Positions 53,802 to 62,226 of a stretch of DNA of 64,000 nucleotides are shown here, piece after piece (the stretch's first letter is position 1; every line of letters starts with the position of its first letter). The stretch comes from Microbacterium sp. MM2322. GTDB lineage: Bacteria > Actinomycetota > Actinomycetes > Actinomycetales > Microbacteriaceae. A model generated the notes under the pieces. It did not search any database and had not been told where the DNA came from. It was given only the letters and a program-made list of their open reading frames with translations. The DNA is taken from positions 186,001-250,000 of the forward strand of contig NZ_OZ075067.1 of the NCBI RefSeq assembly GCF_964186585.1, given 5' to 3'. Made by a program: the position numbers and the translations under genes.

Positions 53802-54836
53802 GTGCACGAGGGCCGCGTGGACTGGGTCGACGCGGGCAAGGGGCTCGCGATCGCGCTCGTCGTCCTCTTCCATTCGGCGCGATGGCTCGCCGGTCTGGTC
53901 GGCGACATCTCGGGCTGGCTGTGGCTGAACGATCTGCTCGCCACGATGCGGATGCCACTGTTCTTCACACTGGCGGGTCTCTTCGCGGCCAAGTGGGCCG
54001 CCGTCCCGCTCGCGCAGCTGTGGAATGCGAAGTTGCGCCTGTTCGTCTGGGTGTTCCTCCTCTGGGAGGTGCTCGGGCTCGGACCCTACCTCCTGGGGCA
54101 GGCGGCGCACGGGGTCGAGATCAACGCACGCCGGGAACTCTTCGACACGGCGATCTCGCCGGTGGTTCCCCGATTCGAGCTCTGGTTCATCTGGGCGCTC
54201 GCCCTGTTCTTCCTCCTCAACCGCGCCCTGCGCGCGGTACCGGCGGCCGTATCCCTGTCAGTCGCCGCTGTCGTGTCGGTCGTCGCGTTCACGGACATCC
54301 TGCCGCTCCCGTCGCCGAGCTGGACGGGCGTCTGCAAGTACTACGTGTTCTTCCTCATCGGCATGATCGGCCGACGGGCGTTGTTCTCGTACGCCGCTCG
54401 CAGCGGATGGATGCTGCGCAGTCTCGTCGTGGCGTGCTGGGCAGCCTTCGCGCTCGTGGTCACCGTGTTCGATCTGAGTCGAATCCCGGGGGTGTACCCG
54501 GCACTCGCCTGCCTCGGCGTCCTGGCGGGCGTCGCCATCAGCCAGGTCCTGCAGCGGTCCGCTGTGATCGTGCGCCTCGGTTCGCGCACCCTGCCGGTCT
54601 ACCTCGCGCACACGCCGATCGTGATCCTGCTGGCCGCCGCCGTCGCCCCGGCCGTAGAGAACGACCTGGTGCGCGCGGTGGCACCGCTGTTGCCCCCTGC
54701 GGCGGCGTTGGCGGCGATCGCTCTCTCGCTCGGTCTTCACCGGCTGTCGGTGCGGTCGCCGCTCAGGTTCCTCTTCGATCCGCCGCCGCGGCTCCTCGTG
54801 GCAGGCTCGGCCGACCCGACGAGCGCTGCGCGATGA
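53802..54836 (+). CDS. Acyltransferase family 3 membrane protein
   Basis: This is a 344-residue membrane protein with about ten segments. The start VDWVDAGKGLAIALVVLFHSARW has the GK..AI..VV..H block with the catalytic His typical of acyltransferase-3 (OafA/WecH) enzymes, and MRMPLFFTLAGLFA follows. It adds acetyl, succinyl or similar groups to the surface polymer. The GTG at 53802 is the first usable start. Its last 74 bases overlap the 3' end of the polymerase gene on the other strand. Confidence 0.88.
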   Translation: MHEGRVDWVDAGKGLAIALVVLFHSARWLAGLVGDISGWLWLNDLLATMRMPLFFTLAGLFAAKWAAVPLAQLWNAKLRLFVWVFLLWEVLGLGPYLLGQAAHGVEINARRELFDTAISPVVPRFELWFIWALALFFLLNRALRAVPAAVSLSVAAVVSVVAFTDILPLPSPSWTGVCKYYVFFLIGMIGRRALFSYAARSGWMLRSLVVACWAAFALVVTVFDLSRIPGVYPALACLGVLAGVAISQVLQRSAVIVRLGSRTLPVYLAHTPIVILLAAAVAPAVENDLVRAVAPLLPPAAALAAIALSLGLHRLSVRSPLRFLFDPPPRLLVAGSADPTSAAR

Positions 54837-56055
54837 CAGCCGCCACCGGCACCGCCAGCACGACGAGCGCCAGGGGCAGGGTCTTCATCGCCGAGACGGC
54901 CGGGCTGAATGCCAGATCCCACCCGAGTCGCGTCGCGAGGTAGATCGCCAGCCCCGTGCACGCGCTCGCGCGGAGGGCGCGCTCCAGACCGAGGCCGGCG
55001 ATCGTCGCGATGACGATGCACACCGCGACTCCGGGGAGGCCGAACCAGAGCCAGAAGTCGCCCAGCATCGAGTGGACTTCGATGCCCCCGCCGAACATGA
55101 ATCTCTCGACGTAGTTGTTGTTCGGGTCGTATCCGATGGCTGACATCGCGGACTTCGCTGCGGTGACATCGGCCGGCGAGGCGATGATCCCGGAGCCCAT
55201 CCCCAGGGGATGGAGGCGGATGAGTGCATCGGATGCCGCGATCTCGGGCCTGCCGCCCAGCAACAGCGACCCCGACTCGTCGATCTGCGCCCGCGTACGG
55301 TCCTTCGTCGCCTCGCCGAAGAAGCCCTCGAGGATGGCGGCTTGCGCGATGAAGAAGACGGCGACACCGAAGAGGGCGACGCCGACGATGTTTCCGGCGC
55401 GTCGCCGCGCCTTTCCCCTCGCTGTGCCGATCCGCTGCCAGATCAGCACGACGGCGGCGAGCAGGAGCATGGCGGTGTTGGATCGTGCGTCGTTGACCGC
55501 GCCGATGCCGGCGAGGACGACGATGACGACGAGCTGCGGCACGAATCTCCCCTGGCGCGCGGCGATCGCCATGAGGAGGATCGTCAGGGGGATCGAGAAG
55601 GTGAACCGCCAGCTGACGGTGCCGTCGAGGTCGCCCGCGATCCCGAGGAACATCCCGACACCGAAGGCGATCGACACCGCGGACAATCCCACGACGGTCC
55701 GCGCCCACAGGAGAGCGCCGACGGCGCCGAGCAGGCAGAGCGCGAGCGCGCTGCGCTCGATCGCGCTCGATGGTGCCGCGATCCGTTCGGCCGACAGCCA
55801 CCACGTCAGCAGCAGTCCCGTTGCGGTCGCTGCGGTCAGCAGAACGGCGAGCGCGACGAAGAGGCGGTTGCGGCGCAGCAGCGGCAGCCACAGCGGGAGC
55901 AGGAGCAGGCCGACGGCGCCGCCGAGCGGGGCGTTGTAGGGAAGGGCGAGCCTGAGTCCGACGAGGACGCAGAGTGCGATCGCGAACACCGGCTCCGCGG
56001 TCCACTTCTGCGTGGGGATGCCGGTGCCCTTCGCGGCAGCGGTCGGCAGCGTCAT
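54763..56055 (-). CDS. O-antigen-ligase/polymerase-like membrane protein (Wzy type)
   Basis: This is a 430-residue protein with about eleven membrane segments and one larger outer loop (about 225-320) containing GMGSGIIASP, EVHSMLGDFWLW and Arg/His residues expected of Wzy/WaaL proteins. HSMLGDFWLWFGLPG is the most typical block. It polymerises the lipid-linked repeats outside the membrane. It overlaps the BY-kinase gene by ATGA, the usual chain-length-control pairing. The 3' end overlaps the opposing acyltransferase gene by 74 bases. Confidence 0.85.
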   Translation of the reverse strand: MTLPTAAAKGTGIPTQKWTAEPVFAIALCVLVGLRLALPYNAPLGGAVGLLLLPLWLPLLRRNRLFVALAVLLTAATATGLLLTWWLSAERIAAPSSAIERSALALCLLGAVGALLWARTVVGLSAVSIAFGVGMFLGIAGDLDGTVSWRFTFSIPLTILLMAIAARQGRFVPQLVVIVVLAGIGAVNDARSNTAMLLLAAVVLIWQRIGTARGKARRRAGNIVGVALFGVAVFFIAQAAILEGFFGEATKDRTRAQIDESGSLLLGGRPEIAASDALIRLHPLGMGSGIIASPADVTAAKSAMSAIGYDPNNNYVERFMFGGGIEVHSMLGDFWLWFGLPGVAVCIVIATIAGLGLERALRASACTGLAIYLATRLGWDLAFSPAVSAMKTLPLALVVLAVPVAAVIAQRSSGRPSLPRGAAAADRRGT

Positions 56056-57458
56056 GCCTGCTGCTTCGATCTCCCACCCCGGCGCTCACTCTTGCGCCAT
56101 CGCCACGGCTGCGCAGACGAGTGGGCGTTGTCGTGGTACGGGCTCGAATCGACGCGCTTGACGGCGTTGAGGACGACACCGAGGATCCTCGTGCGCGTGG
56201 ACTCCAGCTCGTCCAGCGAGCGTCGGAGCGCGTGCCGCTTCGTGAAGCGGTAGCGGACGACGACGAGGATGCCGTCGGCCACCGGGGCCAGCCAGAGCGG
56301 GTCGCTGACGGCGAGGACGGGCGGGCTGTCGATCACCACGACGTCGAATCGCTCACGCGCATCGATGACGAGTTTTCGCAGATGGTCGGACGTGAGCAGT
56401 TGGCCGGGGTTGGGGGGGATCGCGCCACTGGGCAGCACGCTGAGGTTGCTGGTGCCCCAGTGCTGGATGGCGTCGGCGAACCCGATGTCGCCGACCAGGA
56501 TCGTCGTCACCCCGACGCCGCCCTCGAGGCCCGTCATCTTCGCGATCGAACCGCGCCGGAGATCCGCGTCGATGAGCAGCACCCGCTGGCCCTGCTCGGC
56601 GAGGATCAGTGCCGTCGACAGGGCGACGGAGGACTTCCCCTCGTTGGAGGTCGCCGACGTCACGAGGATGACGCTCGTATCACCGTCGACGTTGGCGAAC
56701 CGAAGTCCTGCGGCGACGCCGCGGATCGACTCGGCGGCAAGGCCGGTCTCGGCCCGCCGCACGGCGTCCGGCAAGGTGGCGCCGTGCGTGACGCTGGTGA
56801 CTTCGCCCAGAACGGGCGCCTCGGTCACGGCGGCGATGTCCTCGCGGGACTGGAGTCTCGTCGCGAGCAGTCGGCGCAGCCACGCGTAGACCATGCCGAT
56901 CACCAGCCCGCCGAGCGCGCCGACGACGATGAGCAGTCGCGTGTTGGGGGCGATGGGCACGCGCGACTCGGCAGCCGGGCTGATGGTTTCGATCCGCACG
57001 GCGGGGCCGGACGTGCTCGTCTGCGGGGACAGGCCCTCGACGGCGTCGGCGAGCTCGACGGCGATCTCGTTCGCGATCGCCGCAGTCCCCGCCGAGGAGC
57101 CGCCGGTCACCGCGATGTTCAGCACGGCGGAGTCCAGCGGGGTCTCGACGACGACCTGACCGGCGAGTGCCCGCGGCGTGATCGTCAGTCCGAGCCGATC
57201 GATCACCGGCTCGAGGACGACCGGAGACGTCGCCACGAGCGCGTACGTGCTGACCAGGCTCTGCACGTAGCTCGAACCCTGCACGAGCTCGGCCGTGCTG
57301 TCACCGCGGGTGGGGAGGACGACGACGGATGCCTGGGCCCGGTACACGTCCGGTTGCGTCTGGGCATATCCGTAGCCGGCCGCGGCGCCGAGCAGCGTCA
57401 GCACGACGATGACGAACCACTGCTTGCGCAGCGAGAGTATGTAGTCGTTGAGGCTCAC
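56052..57458 (-). CDS. Polysaccharide co-polymerase / BY-kinase (Wzz-Wzc type)
   Basis: This is a 468-residue protein. The Wzz domain has membrane segments near 13-32 and 174-196. The cytoplasmic BY-kinase has Walker A SATSNEGKSS (268-277), Walker A' VLLIDADL (293-300) and Walker B FDVVVIDSPP (371-380). It controls chain length with the polymerase encoded next. The C-terminal tail has just one Tyr (PYHDNAHS), not the usual tyrosine cluster, so autophosphorylation control may be reduced. The GTG at 57458 overlaps a 19-codon leader frame by GTGA. Confidence 0.92.
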   Translation of the reverse strand: MSLNDYILSLRKQWFVIVVLTLLGAAAGYGYAQTQPDVYRAQASVVVLPTRGDSTAELVQGSSYVQSLVSTYALVATSPVVLEPVIDRLGLTITPRALAGQVVVETPLDSAVLNIAVTGGSSAGTAAIANEIAVELADAVEGLSPQTSTSGPAVRIETISPAAESRVPIAPNTRLLIVVGALGGLVIGMVYAWLRRLLATRLQSREDIAAVTEAPVLGEVTSVTHGATLPDAVRRAETGLAAESIRGVAAGLRFANVDGDTSVILVTSATSNEGKSSVALSTALILAEQGQRVLLIDADLRRGSIAKMTGLEGGVGVTTILVGDIGFADAIQHWGTSNLSVLPSGAIPPNPGQLLTSDHLRKLVIDARERFDVVVIDSPPVLAVSDPLWLAPVADGILVVVRYRFTKRHALRRSLDELESTRTRILGVVLNAVKRVDSSPYHDNAHSSAQPWRWRKSERRGGRSKQQA

Positions 57459-57514
57459 TGGTCGCGCCCCGGCCCCCCGGAGCGCGGCATCCTCACACGG
57501 TCGACGTTCTTCAT
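57455..57514 (-). CDS. Possible 19-codon leader peptide overlapping the BY-kinase start
   Basis: ATG at 57514 opens MKNVDRVRMPRSGGPGRDQ, whose TGA overlaps the GTG of the kinase gene. GGGGGG (57530-57525) lies 10 bases before it, while the kinase GTG itself has a poor ribosome site. Translation of the short frame would therefore couple to the kinase. It is unknown as a protein and could be chance. Confidence 0.4.
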   Translation of the reverse strand: MKNVDRVRMPRSGGPGRDQ

Positions 57515-57538
57515 ACGACAGGTACCCCCCAGCATCCC

Positions 57539-57583
57539 GTCCGCCCCAACGGCCCCCGCGGACGCTTCCCTTCCCGCATTGTA
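57539..57583 (-). promoter_or_regulatory. G-loop hairpin leader of the BY-kinase/polymerase operon
   Basis: The -10 box is TACAAT at 57583-57578, near consensus. Arms GUCCGC and GCGGAC (57563-57558, 57544-57539) pair perfectly. An alternative inner hairpin CCG-UUGGGG-CGG (57552-57541) exposes the UUGGGG loop. The leader then runs into the 19-codon frame. Confidence 0.55.
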
Positions 57584-57637
57584 TGTCGTCGCGCGCGTGT
57601 GCGACGCCAGTCGTGGGCGAATCGGGGGGACGAACGC

Positions 57638-57676
57638 TATCCTCTGACCAGGGGATATGCGGACTTGGGGAGTCAC
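57638..57676 (+). promoter_or_regulatory. G-loop hairpin leader of the glycosyltransferase at 57677
   Basis: The -10 box is TATCCT at 57638-57643. Hairpin GACU-UGGGG-AGUC (57662-57674) is perfect and its loop is the ribosome site GGGGAG, 4 bases before the ATG. The leader is only about 28 bases long. Confidence 0.6.
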
Positions 57677-58531
57677 ATGCGTACGAGCGGGTTTGGGATC
57701 AGACGTGCGGGGCGCCGGGCGGCGGAAGCTGTCGACGGGGTTTTCGCGCGGAGCTTCGGGGCGATTCGCACCGGACCGCCTCGGCGCGTGGGCGTCGTGG
57801 GCATCTATCGGGACGCGGAGCCCCTCCGCACCGCGGTCGCGGAACTCCGGGCATCCCGTCACGACGTCGTCGTGAACCTCGGAGCGATGGGCGATGTCCC
57901 CGCGGAGATGCGGGCGGACACGGGCGCCGGTCACCTCACCGCCGGCAAATTCCAGAACCTCAACGTGCTCGTGCGGGACCTCCCCGCGGTGGACTGGCTG
58001 GTCATCATCGACGACGACGTCGTCCTGCCCCGCGGCTTCCTCGACCTGGCGATCGAAGTGTGCGAGAGACTCGATCTCGCTCTCGCCCAACCGGCGCAGA
58101 CGCGTTTCAGCAATGCGAACTGGATCGTCGCGAAGCGGCGGTTGTTGAGCGTTGCGCGCACGACCAGGTTCGTCGAGATCGGTCCCGTCACCCTGGTGCG
58201 TGCCGATGCCGCGCGGCTCTTGCTGCCGTTCCCCGCCGATCTGCGGTGGGGATGGGGGCTGGATTTCCAGTGGGCGAAGCTGATGGAGGATGCCGCGCTC
58301 AGGATGGGCGTCATCGATGCTGCCGCCGTCGTGCACGCCAGCCGGAAGGTCGCGAGCACCTACTCCTGGGATGCGGCGCAAGAGGAGGGGCGAGAGTTCC
58401 TTCGGGGTGTGGACCACCTGCCGAACGATGTCGCGAAGGGCCGCGGGCTCCGCACCTATCGGCTGCTGCCGCGGCGCCGGGACGTTCCGGCGCGCCGGGC
58501 CGAGCCCGAGCGGACGGCGCGTTCGACGTGA
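57677..58531 (+). CDS. Glycosyltransferase-like protein (GT-A fold)
   Basis: This is a 284-residue protein with a GT-A type acidic motif (WLVIIDDDVVLPRGF, Asp112-114). Near it are GKFQNLNVLVRDLP and, further on, LRWGWGLDFQWAKL. It has no membrane segment. It matches no standard GT2 start and may belong to a less common family. The ATG at 57677 follows GGGGAG in a hairpin loop. Its last 76 bases overlap the opposing GT4 gene. Confidence 0.75.
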   Translation: MRTSGFGIRRAGRRAAEAVDGVFARSFGAIRTGPPRRVGVVGIYRDAEPLRTAVAELRASRHDVVVNLGAMGDVPAEMRADTGAGHLTAGKFQNLNVLVRDLPAVDWLVIIDDDVVLPRGFLDLAIEVCERLDLALAQPAQTRFSNANWIVAKRRLLSVARTTRFVEIGPVTLVRADAARLLLPFPADLRWGWGLDFQWAKLMEDAALRMGVIDAAAVVHASRKVASTYSWDAAQEEGREFLRGVDHLPNDVAKGRGLRTYRLLPRRRDVPARRAEPERTARST

Positions 58532-59649
58532 CCTCGCACGGCCGCGCGGTACGACTCCGGGGCATGCCGGCGTAGGGCTTCCGCCCGGCTGTCCTCGACG
58601 TTCGCCCGCACGGTCGCCCAGGACTCCGTGATCGCCTGCAGGTGCGCCGCGATCGCCGCAGGCTCGTCGACGGGGACCCGTCGCGCCGTGGCGTAGCCCG
58701 CGGACGCTTCGCGCAGGCCGCTGGTGTCTGCGACGATGACGGGCCGCAGGCCGAGGACGGCCTCGACCGCGGTGTTGCCGAACGGTTCGTCGATCCGCGA
58801 GGGGACGACGACGACGTCGGCTGCCGCCACGTAGCTCCAGACGTCGGGCTGGAACCCGGCGAAGCGCACGGACACCTGCGCGGGCGCGGCGGATGCCTGC
58901 GCGCGCAGCTCGTCGCCGAACCACTCGTAGCCGGGGAACGTATCGCCGACGAGGGTGACGTCGACCGCGGCGCCGTCCCGGGCGAGCAGCTCGGCTGCCG
59001 AGATGACGAGGTCGGGTCCCTTGCGCGGCGACAACCGGCCCATGTAGAGCACCTGGAGGGCTCCGTCCGGATCCGCGCGGGGCGGTGCGGGCTCCGCAGG
59101 GCCGACGACCCCGTTGAGCACGACCTGTGTGCGGGATGCGAGCCGTGGCAGCGCGTGACGGATCGTCGCTTGGCTGAAGCGGCTGTTGACCAGCACCTCG
59201 CTCGACAGCAGGTGGGGAATGTACAGGAGCCGGTTGAGCAGCCTGTTCCCCGACGCCTCGGCCTCGTGGACGTGACTGACCGCCGGGATGCCGCGCAGCC
59301 GCGCGATCAGCGGCCACAGCGGGATGGTGATGGTGCTGACGTAGACGGCGTCAGGGCGCACGCGGCGGATGATGCGCCACGCCGAGCCGATGCCGAGGAT
59401 GCTCTCGCTGACCAGGCGTCCCCAGCCGGACGGCCGGAGCAGGGACTTGCTCAGCACGAGGCTGCGGGCGATCACCACTTCCGCGCCGAGAGCGCGCAAC
59501 TCATCGATCAACGGACCGTAGGTGGGTACGGTCACCACGACTCGGGCACCGCCCTCGCAGAGCCCGGCGACGGACTCTCGCAGCATCCGGTCGGAGCCGA
59601 ACAGTTCCGCGCCGGGATGGGCGACGAGGACGGTCCACGGCGTCGTCAC
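58456..59649 (-). CDS. Family 4 glycosyltransferase
   Basis: This is a 397-residue GT-B retaining transferase. N-terminal VLVAHPGAELFGSDRML is followed by VSTITIPLWPLIARLRGIPAVSHVHE. The C-terminal domain has LYMGRLSPRKGPDLVI (about 216-231), DVVVVPSRIDEPFGNTAVEAVLGLRPVIV with the EPFGxxxxEA donor motif. It is cytoplasmic and is the last gene of the five-gene overlapping operon that starts with the sugar transferase; it overlaps the preceding gene by GTGA. Confidence 0.92.
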   Translation of the reverse strand: MTTPWTVLVAHPGAELFGSDRMLRESVAGLCEGGARVVVTVPTYGPLIDELRALGAEVVIARSLVLSKSLLRPSGWGRLVSESILGIGSAWRIIRRVRPDAVYVSTITIPLWPLIARLRGIPAVSHVHEAEASGNRLLNRLLYIPHLLSSEVLVNSRFSQATIRHALPRLASRTQVVLNGVVGPAEPAPPRADPDGALQVLYMGRLSPRKGPDLVISAAELLARDGAAVDVTLVGDTFPGYEWFGDELRAQASAAPAQVSVRFAGFQPDVWSYVAAADVVVVPSRIDEPFGNTAVEAVLGLRPVIVADTSGLREASAGYATARRVPVDEPAAIAAHLQAITESWATVRANVEDSRAEALRRHAPESYRAAVRGHVERAVRSGSARRAGTSRRRGSSR

Positions 59650-60803
59650 AGCACCCCGGCCATGGCGAGGATCGAGGTCATGGCCTTCTCTGCAGCAGCG
59701 GCATTCGGAGTCGGATCGTGCGCCAGTCGTTCGCCGCGCCTGGCGCGGACGGTCTCGGCGAGATCCTCGTCGCTGACTCCCTCGACGTGCGGCGGAACAG
59801 GGCAGGCGGCGAACGCCTCGGCGGTCTTCGCGACCCCCGGAGTCAACACGGGTGTGCCGAACGATCCGGCGACGATCGCCGCATGCATGCTCGTGGTGAA
59901 GACGACACCGGCCGCGGCGAGCACGCAGATGATCTCGTCGGCTTCGAGCCCGATGAGTGCGCCGACACCGGCGCGTTCCGCGGCACCCGCCAGCGCGCGG
60001 TCCTCTCCGGAGTAGGCACCCAGAGACAGGACAGCGACGGGAAGGCCGGCCAGTGAACGGAGCGCGGCCTCGACACGGGCCTCAGGCCAGCCGTGGAACG
60101 CTGCAGCGTGGAAGACGACGAGCGGCTCGTCGACGTCGAGTCGTGCTCGCACGATCTGCCGCCCGCGCTCCGCCGCACCGTCGGGATCGGACAGCGCGGG
60201 GTGGGCGAAGATCATGTCCGGGGCGCGGACGATGCGTTCGGCGCCGACCCCCGCCGCTTCGAACTGACGTGCCGCGTGCGACGTGCGAACCCACACACCC
60301 CTCACCCGGCTCACCACGGATCGCGCTCGCGCGTCGTGCGTCATCCGGCGCGCGCCGACGGAGACCAGGACGGTCGGCGCCCCGGGCACCCAATCCTCCT
60401 GGGGGAGCCACACGCCGGGGCCGGCGAGGAAGTGCCTCCGGGCGAAGAGCTCGGCCCGGAGGCGCAAGAGCCGGCCGTGTCGCTGAGCCTCCGGCACGGC
60501 CATGTGGTCGAGCGCGACCGTCGTGGTGTCGAACCGGATCAGGTCACCCCCGCCGACGAGCACGGCTGTCGCGTCCGCGCGTCGGATCTCGCGCAGCGGA
60601 CGGATCGGTTCACCCGCAAGGGTGGTGCCGGCGAGGGGCGCGAAGTGCTCGACATCCGCCTCCAGCCCGATGCGGCGAAGGAGGTGACCGGTGACACCCG
60701 GGTACAGCTGGTCGCCCCAGTTGGACACGGAGTAGTCGCCGACCTGCGCGAGCTTCACGTGCGACGTCCGCACCGGTGCTTCTTGTGGCATCACGTCACT
60801 CAT
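59646..60803 (-). CDS. Polysaccharide pyruvyltransferase family protein
   Basis: This is a 385-residue enzyme of the family that adds pyruvate ketals from phosphoenolpyruvate to sugars. It has VGDYSVSNWGDQLYPGV near 21-37, AVLVGGGDLIRF, VGVGA-like VSVGARRMT, and the C-terminal block TTSMHAAIVAGSFGTPVLTP with the conserved His. Negative charge from pyruvate is common in capsular polymers. It overlaps the flippase stop by 8 bases. Confidence 0.9.
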   Translation of the reverse strand: MSDVMPQEAPVRTSHVKLAQVGDYSVSNWGDQLYPGVTGHLLRRIGLEADVEHFAPLAGTTLAGEPIRPLREIRRADATAVLVGGGDLIRFDTTTVALDHMAVPEAQRHGRLLRLRAELFARRHFLAGPGVWLPQEDWVPGAPTVLVSVGARRMTHDARARSVVSRVRGVWVRTSHAARQFEAAGVGAERIVRAPDMIFAHPALSDPDGAAERGRQIVRARLDVDEPLVVFHAAAFHGWPEARVEAALRSLAGLPVAVLSLGAYSGEDRALAGAAERAGVGALIGLEADEIICVLAAAGVVFTTSMHAAIVAGSFGTPVLTPGVAKTAEAFAACPVPPHVEGVSDEDLAETVRARRGERLAHDPTPNAAAAEKAMTSILAMAGVL

Positions 60804-62226
60804 GGCGGTGTCCTGTCTCGAGTGTCTCGCCGACGGGTGCGGTGCGCCGTGCGCGGTGCCGGACGAGGAGGATGTTGGGCACGAGCTGGCAGACGACGAC
60901 GGCGACGATGGAGCCGACGAGTGGGCCGGGGGCGCCGAGCGCCGGTGTCAGCGCGATCGTCAGCCCGAGGTTCACGGGGAGGAGCACGAGCGCGCAGAGC
61001 GCTTGGAAGGTGAGTCCCCTCGCATCGGTGAGCGACATGCCGTAGGGCTGCTTGACCGCCTGGATGATGATGAAGACACCGCCCGCCACGAGGATCGGCC
61101 AGCCGAGCTCGATGCGCCCGCCGGAGGCGAGCTCGGCGAGCCATCCGGAGAGCGCGAAGATCAGGGCGCCGCCGATGAACGCCAGTCCGGCGAACATCCC
61201 CGCCATCGCATGCGGTGAGAACGGCGTGGCCGTTCCCGCTGCCCGGGCGCGCGCGAAGACGGGCCACAGCGACATGCCGGCGGTGGTGAGTACTCCCAGC
61301 GCGGGGCCGAACATCTGCATCGTGAGGCTGTACTCGGTGAGATCGTCGAGCGAGCCGAGGTGGCTGAGCACCAGGCGATCGGACGACATCGCGATCGGGA
61401 GTGCGATCATCTGCACGAGCATCGGCCAGGCGACGTTCAGGACCCGCTCGCCGCGAACGCGGGGGCTGAGACTCTGCCGGAGCGCGATGCCGATGGTGGG
61501 TGAGGTCCGGCGCACGGCGACGATGAAGGCGATGACGCTGACCAGGAAGGTGCCCGCGTACGACGCGACCGCGATGTAGCCGCCACCTGCGCCCGCCGAG
61601 ATCGTCAGCCAGAGCACGAGGAGCACCACCGGCGTCTGCAGTGCGCTGAGAAGCACGACGAGCGTGTTGAGTCCCAACGCGATGAGAATGCGCTGACCGA
61701 AGGAGACGAGCAGGTTGAGCGCGAGGATCGCGAGGCACAGGGTGGCGGCGAGAGCGCCTGAGTCCAGGCTCAGTCCGTCGCCGAGCAGGACATCCCAGTA
61801 CCCGAACGAGTAGATCCCGATCGCGACCGTGAGGAGCACGATCGCGCAGCAGGCGAGGAGTCGGATGCAGGACACCACGACCCCGCGGAGCTTCATGTCC
61901 GTCCGAGGATTCCCCGCGGCGGAGGCGGCGTTCAGGATCGCTGCCGACAGCCCGAGGTCGGCGAACGGCAGCAACGCCGCGATCCCGACGAGGAGCGTGT
62001 ACTGCGCGTACGTCGCCTCGCCGTAGTTGTCGAGGATGAGTCGGGTGACGACGATGCCCAGGAGCGCGCTCACGGGCATCACCAGCAGCCGTGCGATCGC
62101 ACTGCCGCCGACCGACGCGAGCATGCCGCGTCGCGTTCCGAGCCGTCGCGCGACGTCGTGGTCGACGTCCGAGGGGGCGTCGCCGGGGGCGGGCGCGTCG
62201 TGCGTTCGCACGGTCTCCGTCGTCAT
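60796..62226 (-). CDS. Polysaccharide flippase (Wzx/MOP family)
   Basis: This is a 476-residue protein with about fourteen membrane segments. The N-terminus is TRRGMLASVGGSAIARLLVM; LGIVVTRLILDNYGEATYAQYTL is a typical first-helix block of the MOP exporter superfamily. It flips undecaprenyl-linked repeat units to the outer face. Start ATG 62226 overlaps the DUF1972 glycosyltransferase stop by ATGA. Confidence 0.92.
   Translation of the reverse strand: MTTETVRTHDAPAPGDAPSDVDHDVARRLGTRRGMLASVGGSAIARLLVMPVSALLGIVVTRLILDNYGEATYAQYTLLVGIAALLPFADLGLSAAILNAASAAGNPRTDMKLRGVVVSCIRLLACCAIVLLTVAIGIYSFGYWDVLLGDGLSLDSGALAATLCLAILALNLLVSFGQRILIALGLNTLVVLLSALQTPVVLLVLWLTISAGAGGGYIAVASYAGTFLVSVIAFIVAVRRTSPTIGIALRQSLSPRVRGERVLNVAWPMLVQMIALPIAMSSDRLVLSHLGSLDDLTEYSLTMQMFGPALGVLTTAGMSLWPVFARARAAGTATPFSPHAMAGMFAGLAFIGGALIFALSGWLAELASGGRIELGWPILVAGGVFIIIQAVKQPYGMSLTDARGLTFQALCALVLLPVNLGLTIALTPALGAPGPLVGSIVAVVVCQLVPNILLVRHRARRTAPVGETLETGHRHE

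Noticed and set aside
36313-57676. G-quadruplexes as the explanation of the G-runs in polysaccharide leaders
   Set aside because: Most leaders have two or three G-tracts, not four, and the arms flanking each tract are complementary, which quadruplexes do not need.
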